Shown here in pieces: positions 36,291 through 45,978 of a stretch of 64,000 nt of DNA (position 1 is its first letter; the number at the start of each line of letters is the position of its first letter). This stretch comes from Gnetum montanum. Its lineage: Eukaryota; Streptophyta; Gnetopsida; Gnetales; Gnetaceae. Where the stretch lies: positions 256,216 to 320,215 of the forward strand of contig MNCI01026937.1 in NCBI GenBank assembly GCA_015680685.1. Reading direction: 5' to 3'. The position numbers and the translations under genes are program-made. The notes under the pieces were generated by a model. It saw only the letters and a list, made by a program, of their open reading frames with translations. It ran no database searches and was not told the origin of the DNA.

Positions 36291-36399
36291 AATATCTACA
36301 AAAGTAGTTGCATTACATGGTGGAAAGCAATAATACTGGATTTTGACTTGCATTATGTCACATAAGCCTTAACGAAAGGTCAAGAAATAGCCACACAAC

Positions 36400-36880
36400 T
36401 CATAGCTTCGCTAGTAAATGATCAAGATACCATAGACCTTGAGTTCCCGAAAAAGCATGTCAACAGTATTAGCCAAGTGCTTGACAACTATGAGGCACTC
36501 CTGCATTTCGATAGAGCTTCAACCTCTCAAGGGGATAGTGCTGCTGCTATTATCACATTTTCCTTTGGGGAGATTTGACCCTTTACATATCATTTTGAAT
36601 TTCCTTGTACCAATAATGTGTTAGAGTATGAAGGTCTCCTTTGAGGCATCCTTGTAGCACGTGACTTAGGGATCCAATGCATAGTGATTCTAGGTGATTC
36701 ATAACTAGTGGTCAATTAGGTAGTAGAGATTTATGCCTATAAAGCACAACATTTACAACCTTACTATGACCTCAAAAAACACTTGCTCCAACACTTTGCC
36801 ATGGCTGATGTCCAACATGTTTCCTAGAGTGAAAATGCCATTATTGACACACTTGTGACATTAGCCCTTAGCATAGTACC
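36400..36880 (+). pseudogene. second RNase H (archaeal-type, aRH) of B1
   Basis: The frame reads HFDRASTSQGDSAAAIITF, then FEFPCTNNVLEYEGLL, LVARDLGIQCIVILGDS and LVVN. These are the marks of the archaeal/plant-type RNase H domain (D of F-D-A, E of EYE-LL, D of GDS all present). Acquisition of a second RNase H next to the first is known for the Tat lineage. Stops lie at 36577, 36643 and 36703. B2 holds the same domain on the minus strand at about 58250-58620. Confidence 0.8.
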
Positions 36881-36989
36881 TATCATGTTCAACGCATTGT
36901 CCACCTTGGTGGTGGATTGCATTGCACCTACCACACAGATCATCAAGGATGCATCCACATCCATAGTTAGCACTCCCCACGCAAAAGAG

Positions 36990-38190
36990 TGGTATGATCA
37001 ACACTTAATTGCTGCTCAAAAGGATGTAGTATGCAAATGTTTGCGATAGTACATCATTTTAGGTGATGACACGTTATGTTGCAGATCCTACGATGTCATG
37101 CTACTAACTTGCATAAGTAAGAAGAAAGCAAAAGCAATCATTGAGAAAGTCCACAAAGGATTATGCAGAGGTCACATAGCACCTAGGGAAATGGTAGTAA
37201 AAATTCAATGGCTAGGCTACTATTGGCCTTACATGAAGAACAATTGCATTTGGAAAGTCAAAATGTGTGATGTTTATCAACGACATAATAACTTAATGCA
37301 TGCGCCACCAACTAAATTGCATACAACACAAATCACATGGTCGTTCCAATGTTGGGGCTAAACATCATCGAACCCATAACGCCTAAATCCTTTGTAGGGC
37401 ATAGCTTCATAATAACTACAATGGAATATTTTACCAAGTGGGTTAAAGATATTCTCTTAGGAAGAAAACATCACAGCAAGTTTGCAAGTTCGTGTTGGAT
37501 AACATAGTGACCTATTTTGGTTTGCTAAAGACTCTAGTAATGGAAAATGGATTGCAGTTTAGCAGCATCAAAATGAAAGCCTATTGTAAGCACTTTGACA
37601 TCAAGCACTCCTTCTCATCACCATACTACCCTTAGGCAAATGGCCAAGTGGAGGCTACCAACAAGGTTATCATCAAACTCCTCAAGAAGATGCTAAGAAA
37701 AAACAAATGAAAATGGCATGAGCAACTAGTCTATGCACTTTAGGCCTACCACATGATGCAATGAATAGCAATAGGTATGATGCCTTATAGCCTCATCCAT
37801 GGATCTGAAGTAGTTTTATCACTTGAATTGTAGGTTCCATTACTCTTGATAATCCTCTTGGACTTCATTAATGAAGGTCAAAATAATGAGTTGAGAACCA
37901 TAGACCTCAACTCAATAGAGGAAGAGTACATGCGTATGCTTGATTGCATTGAGTGGTACCAAGAAAAGAAATGGCAAAAACATTGTCATAATCAACATTA
38001 GTGCCCAATCAAGAAAGGGGACCTAGTCCTTAAGGTCGTTTGTGAACTTGTGAAAAACTTCTTAGCCAATTGGGATAGGCCTTTCTTGGTCACTAAGGCC
38101 TACAACAATAGAGCATTCTAGCTTGCTGATCAAGATGAAAATGAGTTTGCCAACCCAGTGAATCATTCGCATTTGAAGTTGTACTATATC
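36990..38190 (+). pseudogene. integrase of B1
   Basis: Zinc-binding part at 37098-37330: KVHKGLCRGHIAPREMV, then a second motif MCDVYQRH, in which the second metal Cys is Tyr (also Tyr in B2). Core: GHSFIITTMEYFTKWV, NIVTYFGLLKTLVMENG (a Glu where the second catalytic Asp should be) and SPYYP-ANGQVEATNK (catalytic Glu kept). C-terminus: KKGDLVLKVV and NWDRPFLVTKAY, the GPF-like module, ending near HSHLKLYYI. Frameshifts and stops occur throughout. The family inserts element DNA and makes five-base duplications. Confidence 0.85.
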
Positions 38191-38214
38191 TAGCATGCAA
38201 CACCGCACATCAAT

Positions 38215-38760
38215 TAAGCAAGGCAAGAAATTATCTGCTATGATGCTAAACTGGTATAGCATGTTCACAATGATGCTAAACTAGCACCATTGTCCACTAT
38301 GATGCTAAACTAGCATAGATAATCCCTATGATGTTAAACTAGCATAGAGATTTGCTATGACCTTAAACTAGCACACATTGTCTGTGACGATGATAAATTG
38401 GCGTAGTCGTACACTAGCACAACTCGTCTGCTATGATGTTAAACTAGCATTGCTTGTCTGCTACAACGTTAAACTGACATAAACTAGCATAACTCATCCT
38501 TGGGTCATGACATTAAACTAGCACAACACATCTGCTAAGACTCTAAAATGGTAGTCCATCATGACTTTAAATTAGTAGCCCGTCATAACTCTAAAGTGGC
38601 ATAACACATCCACTAAGACATTAAACTAGCACAGAGTAGTCTGCTAGGACTATAAACTAGCATAACATGATTTGCTAGGACCTTAAATTGGGCCCAATAG
38701 TTTGCTAGAACCTTAAACTAGTAAAGCCATGGTCTATCGAGGCCTTAAATTGGGTTTGCG
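38215..38760 (+). repeat. short tandem repeats after integrase, B1
   Basis: About 540 bp of imperfect units of roughly 30-45 bp built on CTATGATGCTAAACTAGCAT or CCTTAAACTAGCA. The matching place in B2 (56570-56790, inverted) has a much shorter run. Related motifs occur at both ends of the intron-like interval. Confidence 0.8.
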
Positions 38761-38966
38761 ATCAGTCGTTAATAACTTTTTTCATCCTTCTGCAAGTAAC
38801 CAAGGAAGCATACTACAACTCTCCTTTCATACCAAGTGAGTGAGCAAACTATAGTTCTAGAGTAGAGCACTTGCAACCTGCACAACCTATGTTGTTCATG
38901 TAGCCTTCTGCATTTTGTCATCTACAGTTTATTTGCATTTAGGTATTATGTGGTTTTCTTGTCTTC

Positions 38967-39161
38967 TTGGAGTTGTGTTTGCAGGATGAAGTCCCAAGTG
39001 GTTGTGCAAAGGCATATCTCATTGTAGCAGCAAGTTGCCACATCACTCCAATGTGCATGATTACACTAGCTAAACCTTTCAAAAGTGCATATCCTCATTA
39101 TCTTGTTATAGCCTACTCACATCTACTCCTATATCCTAATACCCTTTTATTCCCCGAATAG
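38967..39161 (+). CDS. small conserved ORF downstream of integrase (B1 copy)
   Basis: 64 codons from ATG to TAG. It follows an acceptor-like TTGTGTTTGCAG (38973-38984 overlaps its first codons, so the true exon may start later). The middle holds ASCHIT, LAKP-KS-YP and IAYSHLLL. The B2 copy (56175-56369, minus) has the same length and start and is 62% identical by my count, without a stop, while the large genes around both have many. I see no known domain. It could encode a small accessory protein or an exon of a spliced product, or be chance survival of a short frame. Whether it is ever translated is unknown. Confidence 0.35.
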   Translation: MELCLQDEVPSGCAKAYLIVAASCHITPMCMITLAKPFKSAYPHYLVIAYSHLLLYPNTLLFPE

Positions 39162-39653
39162 CATAGATTGCAAAGTTTTTTGATGCTCACATGCTGTGAC
39201 CACATGACACCATCTTTAAATCAAGCTTTAAAACTTGAGGTAGATGTAACATAAGTCATCATGTGGGAAGCCTTGGTCAGCTAATCAAAGCCAAGGTGGA
39301 TGTAACATAAGTCATCCTAGGGAGGAAACACCTATCGTACAAATGCGATGCAATTTTGCAAAAAACAAAGCAAGCCCCATCTAGTGACACACAACCCACT
39401 TGATGCGAAGCACCTTGTAGCAAGCATTTAGTAACATGCAAAGCCCAAAGAAGGTTCACCCTACCACAAAAAAAGAAGGAGAAAAGCATGTCCCCAAGAA
39501 ACCTAGTAGTAATGTAATTTTACAATCAGCTTGGCCTTGAATCTACACCTTGACTCTCTCACAAGCACTCCAATGAGAGGTCAATGTTTTTAAGGGCAAG
39601 CCACTCTGGTGCCATGGTCATAATCAATCATGATGTCCTCACATCATAACATC
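39162..39653 (+). other. 3' untranslated region of B1, left of C
   Basis: Contains two copies of GATGTAACATAAGTCATC (near 39243 and 39299), also seen in B2 near 55995-56085. It continues across element C into 43872. Confidence 0.55.
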
Positions 39654-41044
39654 TGTCATCGGGTGAATTGCAGTGAAAATGTTTTTCACCAGGTGATAGC
39701 GCTAAGTGCCCTGACACCTAGCCAGCTACTCGCAATGAAGTGCAACAATGCTCAAGAACAAGGGAAACACGCTTATGAGAAAACTCCCAACCTTTATTCA
39801 CAAAGGTATAGTACAACAACATGTACCAAAGGTGCACCAACACCTCAAGTTTATAGACATGGGCATTCTTGGTCTTGCCAATACACTCCTGTAACTAGCG
39901 CTTCATCCTGTAGCTCACAAAAATTGTTCTAGAGATGCACCAACACCTCTGATAGGTCCAAGCATTCTCTACCTTACTAGTACTCTCTCGTAACTAGTAC
40001 ACTAACTCCTATAGCTTACAATAGTTCATCAGAGGTACACCTGCACCTCTGATAGGCATGGGCATTCCCAGCCTTGGCAGTATGCTCTTGTAATTGGCGT
40101 GCTACCTCCTGTAGCTCTAGAGATGCTTCAACACCTCAAGTTTATAGACACAGGCATTCTCAGTCTTGCCAGTGCACTCCCACAACTAGCACTACAACCC
40201 CGTAGCTCTAGAGGTACTCCAACACCTCACATCTTTATAGGCATGGGCATTCCTGGCCTAGCTAGCACACTCCTATGACTAGCACTACAATAGTTCATCA
40301 AAGGTACACTAGCACCTTTGATAGGCACGAGCATTCCCAACCTCTCTAGTACACTCTCGTAACTTGCGCTACATCCTTATAGCTTACCCCTGATCGCTCT
40401 TGAGTAGGGAAGGATTTGGCCTTGCACCAAGCCTGGCACCGCATCATGTTGATCGCCCTTGTTGATCTCCACCCCTGGAAGTGCACCAACACCTTGGATA
40501 GGTGTGGGCTCTCCTGGTCATGCCAGTATGCAATCGTAACTAGTGCTACCTCCTAGTAGCTCCCACAGGGGGGTGGTCTGGCCTCGCACAAGACTAGGCT
40601 CTAGCATTACACTAGAGGTGGCATTACTCACCGCCGACTGTGGCACCGCACCAAGACATCCAATCTTGGTTGCCTACATATCTACAAGCATCGTAGAATC
40701 AGGGCCATGTAGTTCTAACATCTACTTTGCCCAAACTGGGCATAGCAGATGTGCATGTGCTACATATGGATGCCTCTAGACATAGCCCCTCACATGCACC
40801 ACACCCAACGGTAACAGATGTGCATGCACTACATTTGGATGAGTCCAGCTGTGGCCTCTTTGCATGCGTTGCCCCTGGCTCCATCTATTTAGGTAACTCC
40901 AGTTACCTAGTGCACTTGCTACATGTGTGCTCCATAAGCATTTGTAGAGAACATATGACTTTCCACACCCTGGGTGTGGACCAATCATAGCTCGTGCATG
41001 CCTGCACGTGAGCCTTGGCATCAGGAGATTAAAGGATCATGACA
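39654..41044 (-). mobile_element. 3' LTR of element C
   Basis: 1.39 kb. It matches 42283-43871. Its 39830-40530 part is an array of roughly 90-110-bp units with CACCAACACCTC, ATAGGCATGGGCATTCC, CTTGCCAGTACACTC and CCTGTAGCT. It has fewer units than the other LTR. Confidence 0.85.
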
Positions 41045-41063
41045 AACCCACCCCCACAGGATG
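41045..41063 (-). other. polypurine tract of element C
   Basis: The minus strand reads CCTGTGGGGGTGGGTT just upstream of the 3' LTR start. Confidence 0.75.
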
Positions 41064-41069
41064 AGTAGT

Positions 41070-41700
41070 TTGATGTCCTTGTCAAAAGTCCCTCTGAGTA
41101 GGAGTTGGATCAACTCCTCATCACATTCCCATGTGATGTCCTTTTCACTATTGTCCTTCACCTAGAACAAATAGTTGGTGCATCTACTCCTTCGACTAGC
41201 ACCCTCGATTCGATGGCTAAGAACCATCTCAGCCGTTCTTCGAAATTCTGTTTGACTTAGCAAATTTGCTGCCTGGTTCTGCTAACTAGGTTGATGAACC
41301 CAATCAAAATCAAACTCTGCAAGGTACTCCAGCACCTTGCCTGCTTCTCTGGAGAACACCAGCTCTCCATATGGGGGCTCCAAAGGTTGAAGGTAGCAAG
41401 CCTCCAACAGTTGTAACTACCTCCGTAGTTCATCCCACTTCTGTGGGGAATGTACAATATGGAACACTCACAGGTGCTCTTGTCCCTGGTTCCACCTACT
41501 TGCACAACTCAACAAGCTCCATTGTGAACATGGGATAGGGAACACTCATGGGCAACCTCACCCATGGTTTCACCTCTATTCGATGGTCTACCTTCCTCCT
41601 AAAAGATAAGACCTTGGACAACTTTAGTGGCATCACATCTGCAGATCCCGTTAGCAGATCCCCCACAGAATTGGGAACTTCCACTATCTAGTTCTCTTTG
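41070..41700 (-). pseudogene. deleted pol of element C (pre-RT, RNase H tail, chromodomain-like end)
   Basis: Minus strand, from 41684: LTGSADVMPLKLSKVL, FRRKVDHRIEVKP and a VPYPMFTMELVELCK stretch match the segment just before RT in chromoviruses. Then LEACYLQPLEPPYGELVFSRE is the RT start. It joins directly to EYLAEFDFDWVHQP and QNQAANLLSQTE, the end of RNase H (H-PG--N-VADALSR). Last comes AEMVLSHRIEGASRR with VKDNSEKDITWECDEEL, resembling a chromodomain. So most of RT, RNase H and integrase were deleted. Stops add to the damage. The chromodomain would target insertion to heterochromatin. Confidence 0.65.
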
Positions 41701-42267
41701 ATCTCTACCAAGAGACCCAACACAGTAAATTTATCCATTTTTGCACCATGAGATGAAGTGAGGTTGCCTTTCATCAACGATTAGCATTACCCCCAAGTGT
41801 GGTGTCACTAAAGCTTTGGCCCTTTGTGCTGGCTCTTGGCAATGGTTAAGCCAAGTTTCTCCACCAGCTGTTGGAACCCAAAGTTGGTCCAACATTGTCC
41901 TACTTAACCGACCAAGCCAACCCAGTGTCTATGATCATTGGTAGATGTTTCACGTTTTGCCTCCTCAGCTCCAACTGAGGCCACGGCTCCAACCACGACA
42001 TTGAGAGGAAGGAAATTGATTCTTCAGCTCCTTCCTCAGCATGTCCAATGTGAAGATCTTGCAATGATCTTCTTGAGGAATGTCATGTCATCCTCAAGCG
42101 ATGATAGATGTACCTTTACGTTTTCGATCTCAACCCCATGAGATAAGAGTTTGCCTTGAACCAAAACATGAATATGCTCTAGCTTGTTGATTTCCCTATG
42201 GTGCAGACCCTCCTAGTCTACAAAGGATCACCACATGATCAGCAAGGTCCTCCATCAGAATAGCCTT
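41701..42267 (-). pseudogene. degenerate gag-side interior of element C
   Basis: The minus strand next to the PBS reads MEDLADHVVILCRLGG with frequent stops. No zinc knuckle or protease motif is seen. Position suggests leader and gag remnants. Confidence 0.35.
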
Positions 42268-42279
42268 GCTCTGATACCA
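42268..42279 (-). other. primer-binding site of element C (Met tRNA type)
   Basis: The minus strand reads TGGTATCAGAGC, three bases from the LTR end. This is the standard initiator-Met tRNA PBS of many plant LTR elements. Confidence 0.9.
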
Positions 42280-42282
42280 ACT

Positions 42283-43871
42283 TGTCACTGGGTGAATCAC
42301 AACGGAAATCTTTTTCACTAGGTGATAGCGCTAAGTTCCTTAACACCTAGCCAGCTACTTGCAACGAAGCATAACAATGCTCAAGAACAAGGGAAACATG
42401 CTTACGGAAAAAATCCCAACCTTTATTCACAAAGGTATAGTACAACAACATGTACCAAAGATGAGCCAACACATCGAGTTTATAGACATGGGCATTCCCA
42501 GTCTTGCCAATACACTCCTGTAACTGGTGCTACATCCTGTAGCTTACAACAATCATTCCAGAGATGCACCAACACCTTTGATAGGCACAGGCATTCCTAG
42601 CCTTGCCAATACACTCTCGTAACTGGTGCTGCATCCAGTAGCTTACAACAATTGTCTGAGAGGTGCACTGACATCTCGTCTTTAGGCACAGGTATTCCCA
42701 ACCTTGCCAATACTCTAGTAACTAGTGCTACCTCCTGTAGCTTACAAAAATTCATCAGAGATGCACCAACACCTCTGATAGGTCCAAGCATTTCCAACCT
42801 TACCAGTACTCTCTCATAACTAGTACACTACCTCTTGTAGCTTACAATAGTTCATCATAGGTACACCTGCACCTTTGATAGGCATGGGCATTCCTAGCCT
42901 TGCCAGTACGCTCTTGTAACTAGCATGCTACCTCCTGTAGCTCTAGAGATGCTTCAACACCTCAAGTTTATAGACACAGGCATTCTCGGTCTTACCAGTG
43001 CACTTCCACAACTAGCACTACAACCCTGTAGCTCTAGAGGTACTCCAGCATCTTACATATTTATAGGCATGGGAATTCCTGGCCTAGCTAGCACACTCCT
43101 ATGACTAGCACTACAATAGTTCATCAAAGGTACACCAACACCTCTGATAGGAAAGGGCATTCCCGACCTTGCTAGCACGCTCTCATAATTGGTGCTACAT
43201 CCTTGTAGCTTACCCCTGATCGCTCTTGAGCAGGGAAGGGTCTGGCCTTGCACCAGACCTGGCACTACATCATGTCGATCGCCCTCATTGATCTCCACCC
43301 TTGGAAGTGCACCAACACCTCGGATAGGCATGGGCTCTCCCAGCCATGCCAGTACACAATCATAACTGGTGCTACCTCCTAGTAGCTCCCACAGGGGGGG
43401 TGGTCTGGCCTCGCACCAGACCAGGCTTTAGCATTGCACCAGAGGTGGCATAGCTAATCGCTAGCTATGGCACCACACCAAGACATCCAATCTTGATTGC
43501 CTACATATCTACAAGCATCGTAGAATCAAGGCCATGTAGTTCTAACATCTACTTTGCCCAAACTAGCCATAGCAGATGTGCATGCACTATGTTTAGACAC
43601 TTCTAGACATAGCCCCTCACATGCACTGCACCCAGCGATAATAGATGTGCATGCACTGCATTTGGATGAGTCCAGCTGTAGCCTCTTTGCATGCGTCACC
43701 CTTGGCTCCATATGTTTAGGTAACTCTAGTTACCTAGCGTACTTGCTACGTGTGCGTTCCGCAAGCATCTGTAGAGAAAAGATGACTTTCCACACCCTGG
43801 GTGTGGACTAACCATAGCTTGTGCATGCTTGCACATGAGCCTTGGCATCAGGAGCTCAAAGGGTCATGACA
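42283..43871 (-). mobile_element. 5' LTR of element C
   Basis: 1.59 kb, about 200 bp longer than its partner because of extra copies in the internal repeat array (about 42460-43330). Shared ends include GTGATAGCGCTAAGT and CCACACCCTGGGTGTGG (a 17-bp near-palindrome at 43789-43805, also at 40967-40983). Confidence 0.85.
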
Positions 43872-44090
43872 ACATTCCACTTACATCCCATATTCCCTCT
43901 TACCCCAACACATCACCTACACCTTTTACTCCTACTTCTCACCTACTACCTAGCATGCCACTATCCACAACACTCTTGGGCATGATGTAGCGACATCCAA
44001 TTAGGTATCAAAGAGCAATGTTGGTGCCAAGTCTATTGTGGTGTTTTGTTGTTCTTTGTTGATGTCTCTTGGGCCACTCCTCCAGATGTC
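43872..44090 (+). other. 3' untranslated region of B1, right of C
   Basis: Collinear with B2 55500-55680 read on the minus strand (shared ATCACCTACACCTTTTACT and CACAACAC). No gene is seen. Confidence 0.65.
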
Positions 44091-44106
44091 AACAAAGAGT
44101 GGCCAA
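44091..44106 (+). other. polypurine tract of B1
   Basis: AACAAAGAGTGGCCAA immediately before the 3' LTR. B2 has AAAGAGGGGCCAA at the same place on its minus strand (55455-55468). Confidence 0.7.
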
Positions 44107-45973
44107 TAAAGCACCATGAAATCTAGACTATTGCATCTCGACTGTAAATTTTGGCTAAGTGTTGACACTATGTTCTCCCCTAGTTGAGAGCATAGTTAGC
44201 CTCTCATGGAAAGCATAGTTAGTAGAAAGGCTAGTTTTGCAAATTTTTCTAAGTGTTAACACTATGCTTTCCCTAAGTTGAGAGCGTAGTCAGCATGAAG
44301 GCCATCTTTTCATAGTTTTAGCTAAGTGTTGAGACTATGCTCAACCCCAAATGAGAGTGTAGTCAACCTCTTGTAGAGAGTGTAGTTAGTAGGAAGCAAG
44401 TTTTTGCAAATTTTTTTAAGTCCCAGGACTACACTCACTCCCAATTGAGAGTGTAGTTAGCCTCTCATGGAGAGCGTAGTTAGTGAAAGGCCAATTTTGC
44501 AAATTTTTATAAGTATTGACACTACGCTCTATCCTAGTTGAGAGCGTAGTCAGAAGGAAGGCCATTTTTTTTGTAGTTTTGGCTAAGTGTTGAGACTATG
44601 CTCAACTCTAGATGAGAGCATAGTTAGCCTCTCATAGAGAGCGTAGTTAGCAAGAAGCAAGTTTTTGTAAATTTTTTCTAAGTCCTAGGACTACTTTCAC
44701 CCCTAGTTGGAAGTGTAGTCAGCCTCTCATGAAGAGCATAGTTTGCAAAAATCCATTTCCCACAGATTTTATTAGTGTTGACAATTATGCTCTCTCCCAA
44801 CCCAGAGCGTAGTTAGCCTCCTATAGAGAGTGTAGTTAGCTAGAACAATTTCCAGTAGCCTCCATAGTACAACAATGATTCTTGGTATAGCTCTAGAATG
44901 TAATCAACTCACCTTTGGCAAGTGTAGTTGGCAAAATACTCCTTTTTGTGTTCCTTTTTGTCCCAAAATTGTAACTATGCTTGATCCCAAGTGAGAGTGT
45001 GGAAAGCATAGTCCCATGAAGCATAGTCTCTAGCTTTTATTTTTTAGGTACCTTGCGGTCTTCTCAGCACACACATGTAGTTAGCAGCATAGTCATAGTT
45101 TCATAGTCATGTAGAGTTCAGTAGAGCACAACAAAGCACAACACCACCAGTCCCATCAATACAACACATGAATAGTAACTATGCTAAGTGTAGTCCCAAC
45201 TATCCCCTCTGCCATTTCCACTAACTCTAGACCTATAAATACCTATGCCCTCAAAGTTTTTAGGGTTGGTAAATCGAAGGGTTGGAAAATCGAAGGAGTG
45301 CTTGTGAGAAAACCAAAGGCATTTTGGCAAACTAAGAAGAGGTGAAGTTGCAGACCACCGCAGACCCTCACAACCCAATATAATACTACAACTAATGGTA
45401 CACCATGGTGGCCAACCTAGTAGATGTAGAAACCTTAGTAGAACACTGATCTTCATAGCTAGACACCTCTAAGACTATGACTATGTTGTCCACTACAACC
45501 ATTGTACATCATGTACCTTTTAACCCCTTTTGATGTTAACTATGCTCAACCCTAGTTGGGGGTGGTGTTTTGCTTCACTCTCTCTCTCTCCTTGCATTTT
45601 TTGAACTTTATTTGCATTTTTTCGCTATTTTATAGCATAGTCACACTGGAACTATGCTTAGGTGATGGTTTTTGTTCATTGACATCACCAACTCTATTGA
45701 AACTCTTGACTATGCTTACCCCCTTGGGCACCTCTTGAATATGCTCGACCCCATTAACACATTAAATACTATTTGCACCCTTAGCACTGTCTTGCATTAG
45801 CATTGTAGCTAACCATGTTGCACCCCCCGATGCATCTGGTAAGTCCTTGTTCAATTAGCTAGACCTTCTAGGGAGTCTATCTCTACCTCCAGTAGGCCCT
45901 CGCATAGATTTGGGGTTAGGCTATGTCCCTATGGACCTTGGTGTTCTATTTGCTGATGTTTTTAATTGTTACA
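44107..45973 (+). mobile_element. 3' LTR of B1
   Basis: 1.87 kb. The expected TG start is mutated to TA (TAAAGCACC). The end is near AATTGTTACA. It carries more of the repetitive GAGAGC(A/G)TAGT units than the 5' LTR (eight or so blocks between 44140 and 44830), which explains the extra 200 bp. TATAAAT lies at 45234-45240. Confidence 0.85.
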
Positions 45974-45978
45974 CCTGT

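Larger units (their letters stand above)
39654..43871 (-). mobile_element. element C: chromovirus deletion derivative (minus strand)
   Basis: LTRs at 39654-41044 and 42283-43871 (TGTCA...TGACA ends), a PBS on the minus strand at 42268-42279 matching initiator Met tRNA, and a PPT next to the left LTR. The interior is only 1.24 kb. A flanking near-duplication is present: ACATC (39649-39653) and ACATT (43872-43876). B2 has an unbroken version of this site (CATCATGACATTTTT on the minus strand), which confirms insertion into B1. Reading inside shows fragments of gag and pol but no complete enzyme, so it needed another element to move. Confidence 0.85.
23134..45973 (+). mobile_element. element B1: Tat/Ogre-like gypsy retrotransposon (plus strand)
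   Basis: Large element with LTRs at 23134-24783 and 44107-45973, a PBS at 24789, a PPT just before 44107, and the order gag, protease, intron-like interval, RT, RNase H, second RNase H, integrase, short-repeat region, small ORF. Removing nested C (4.2 kb) leaves about 18.6 kb. Dual RNase H is a known mark of the Tat lineage, and an intron between protease and RT is known from Ogre. B2 at 53925 is a relative in inverted orientation. A weak duplication may flank it (CCTTG at 23128-23132, CCTGT at 45974-45978). All genes are broken, and the LTRs look roughly 88% alike in the part I compared. Confidence 0.85.

Noticed and set aside
40543-41021. Several overlapping open frames of 60-90 codons on both strands, repeated at 43526-43811
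   Set aside because: They lie in the two C LTRs. They are long because of CpG loss and repeat content, not coding.
44052-44104. Inverted repeats around the B1 PPT that could form a pseudoknot
   Set aside because: B2 does not keep the pairing arms at the same place, so there is no support for a conserved fold.
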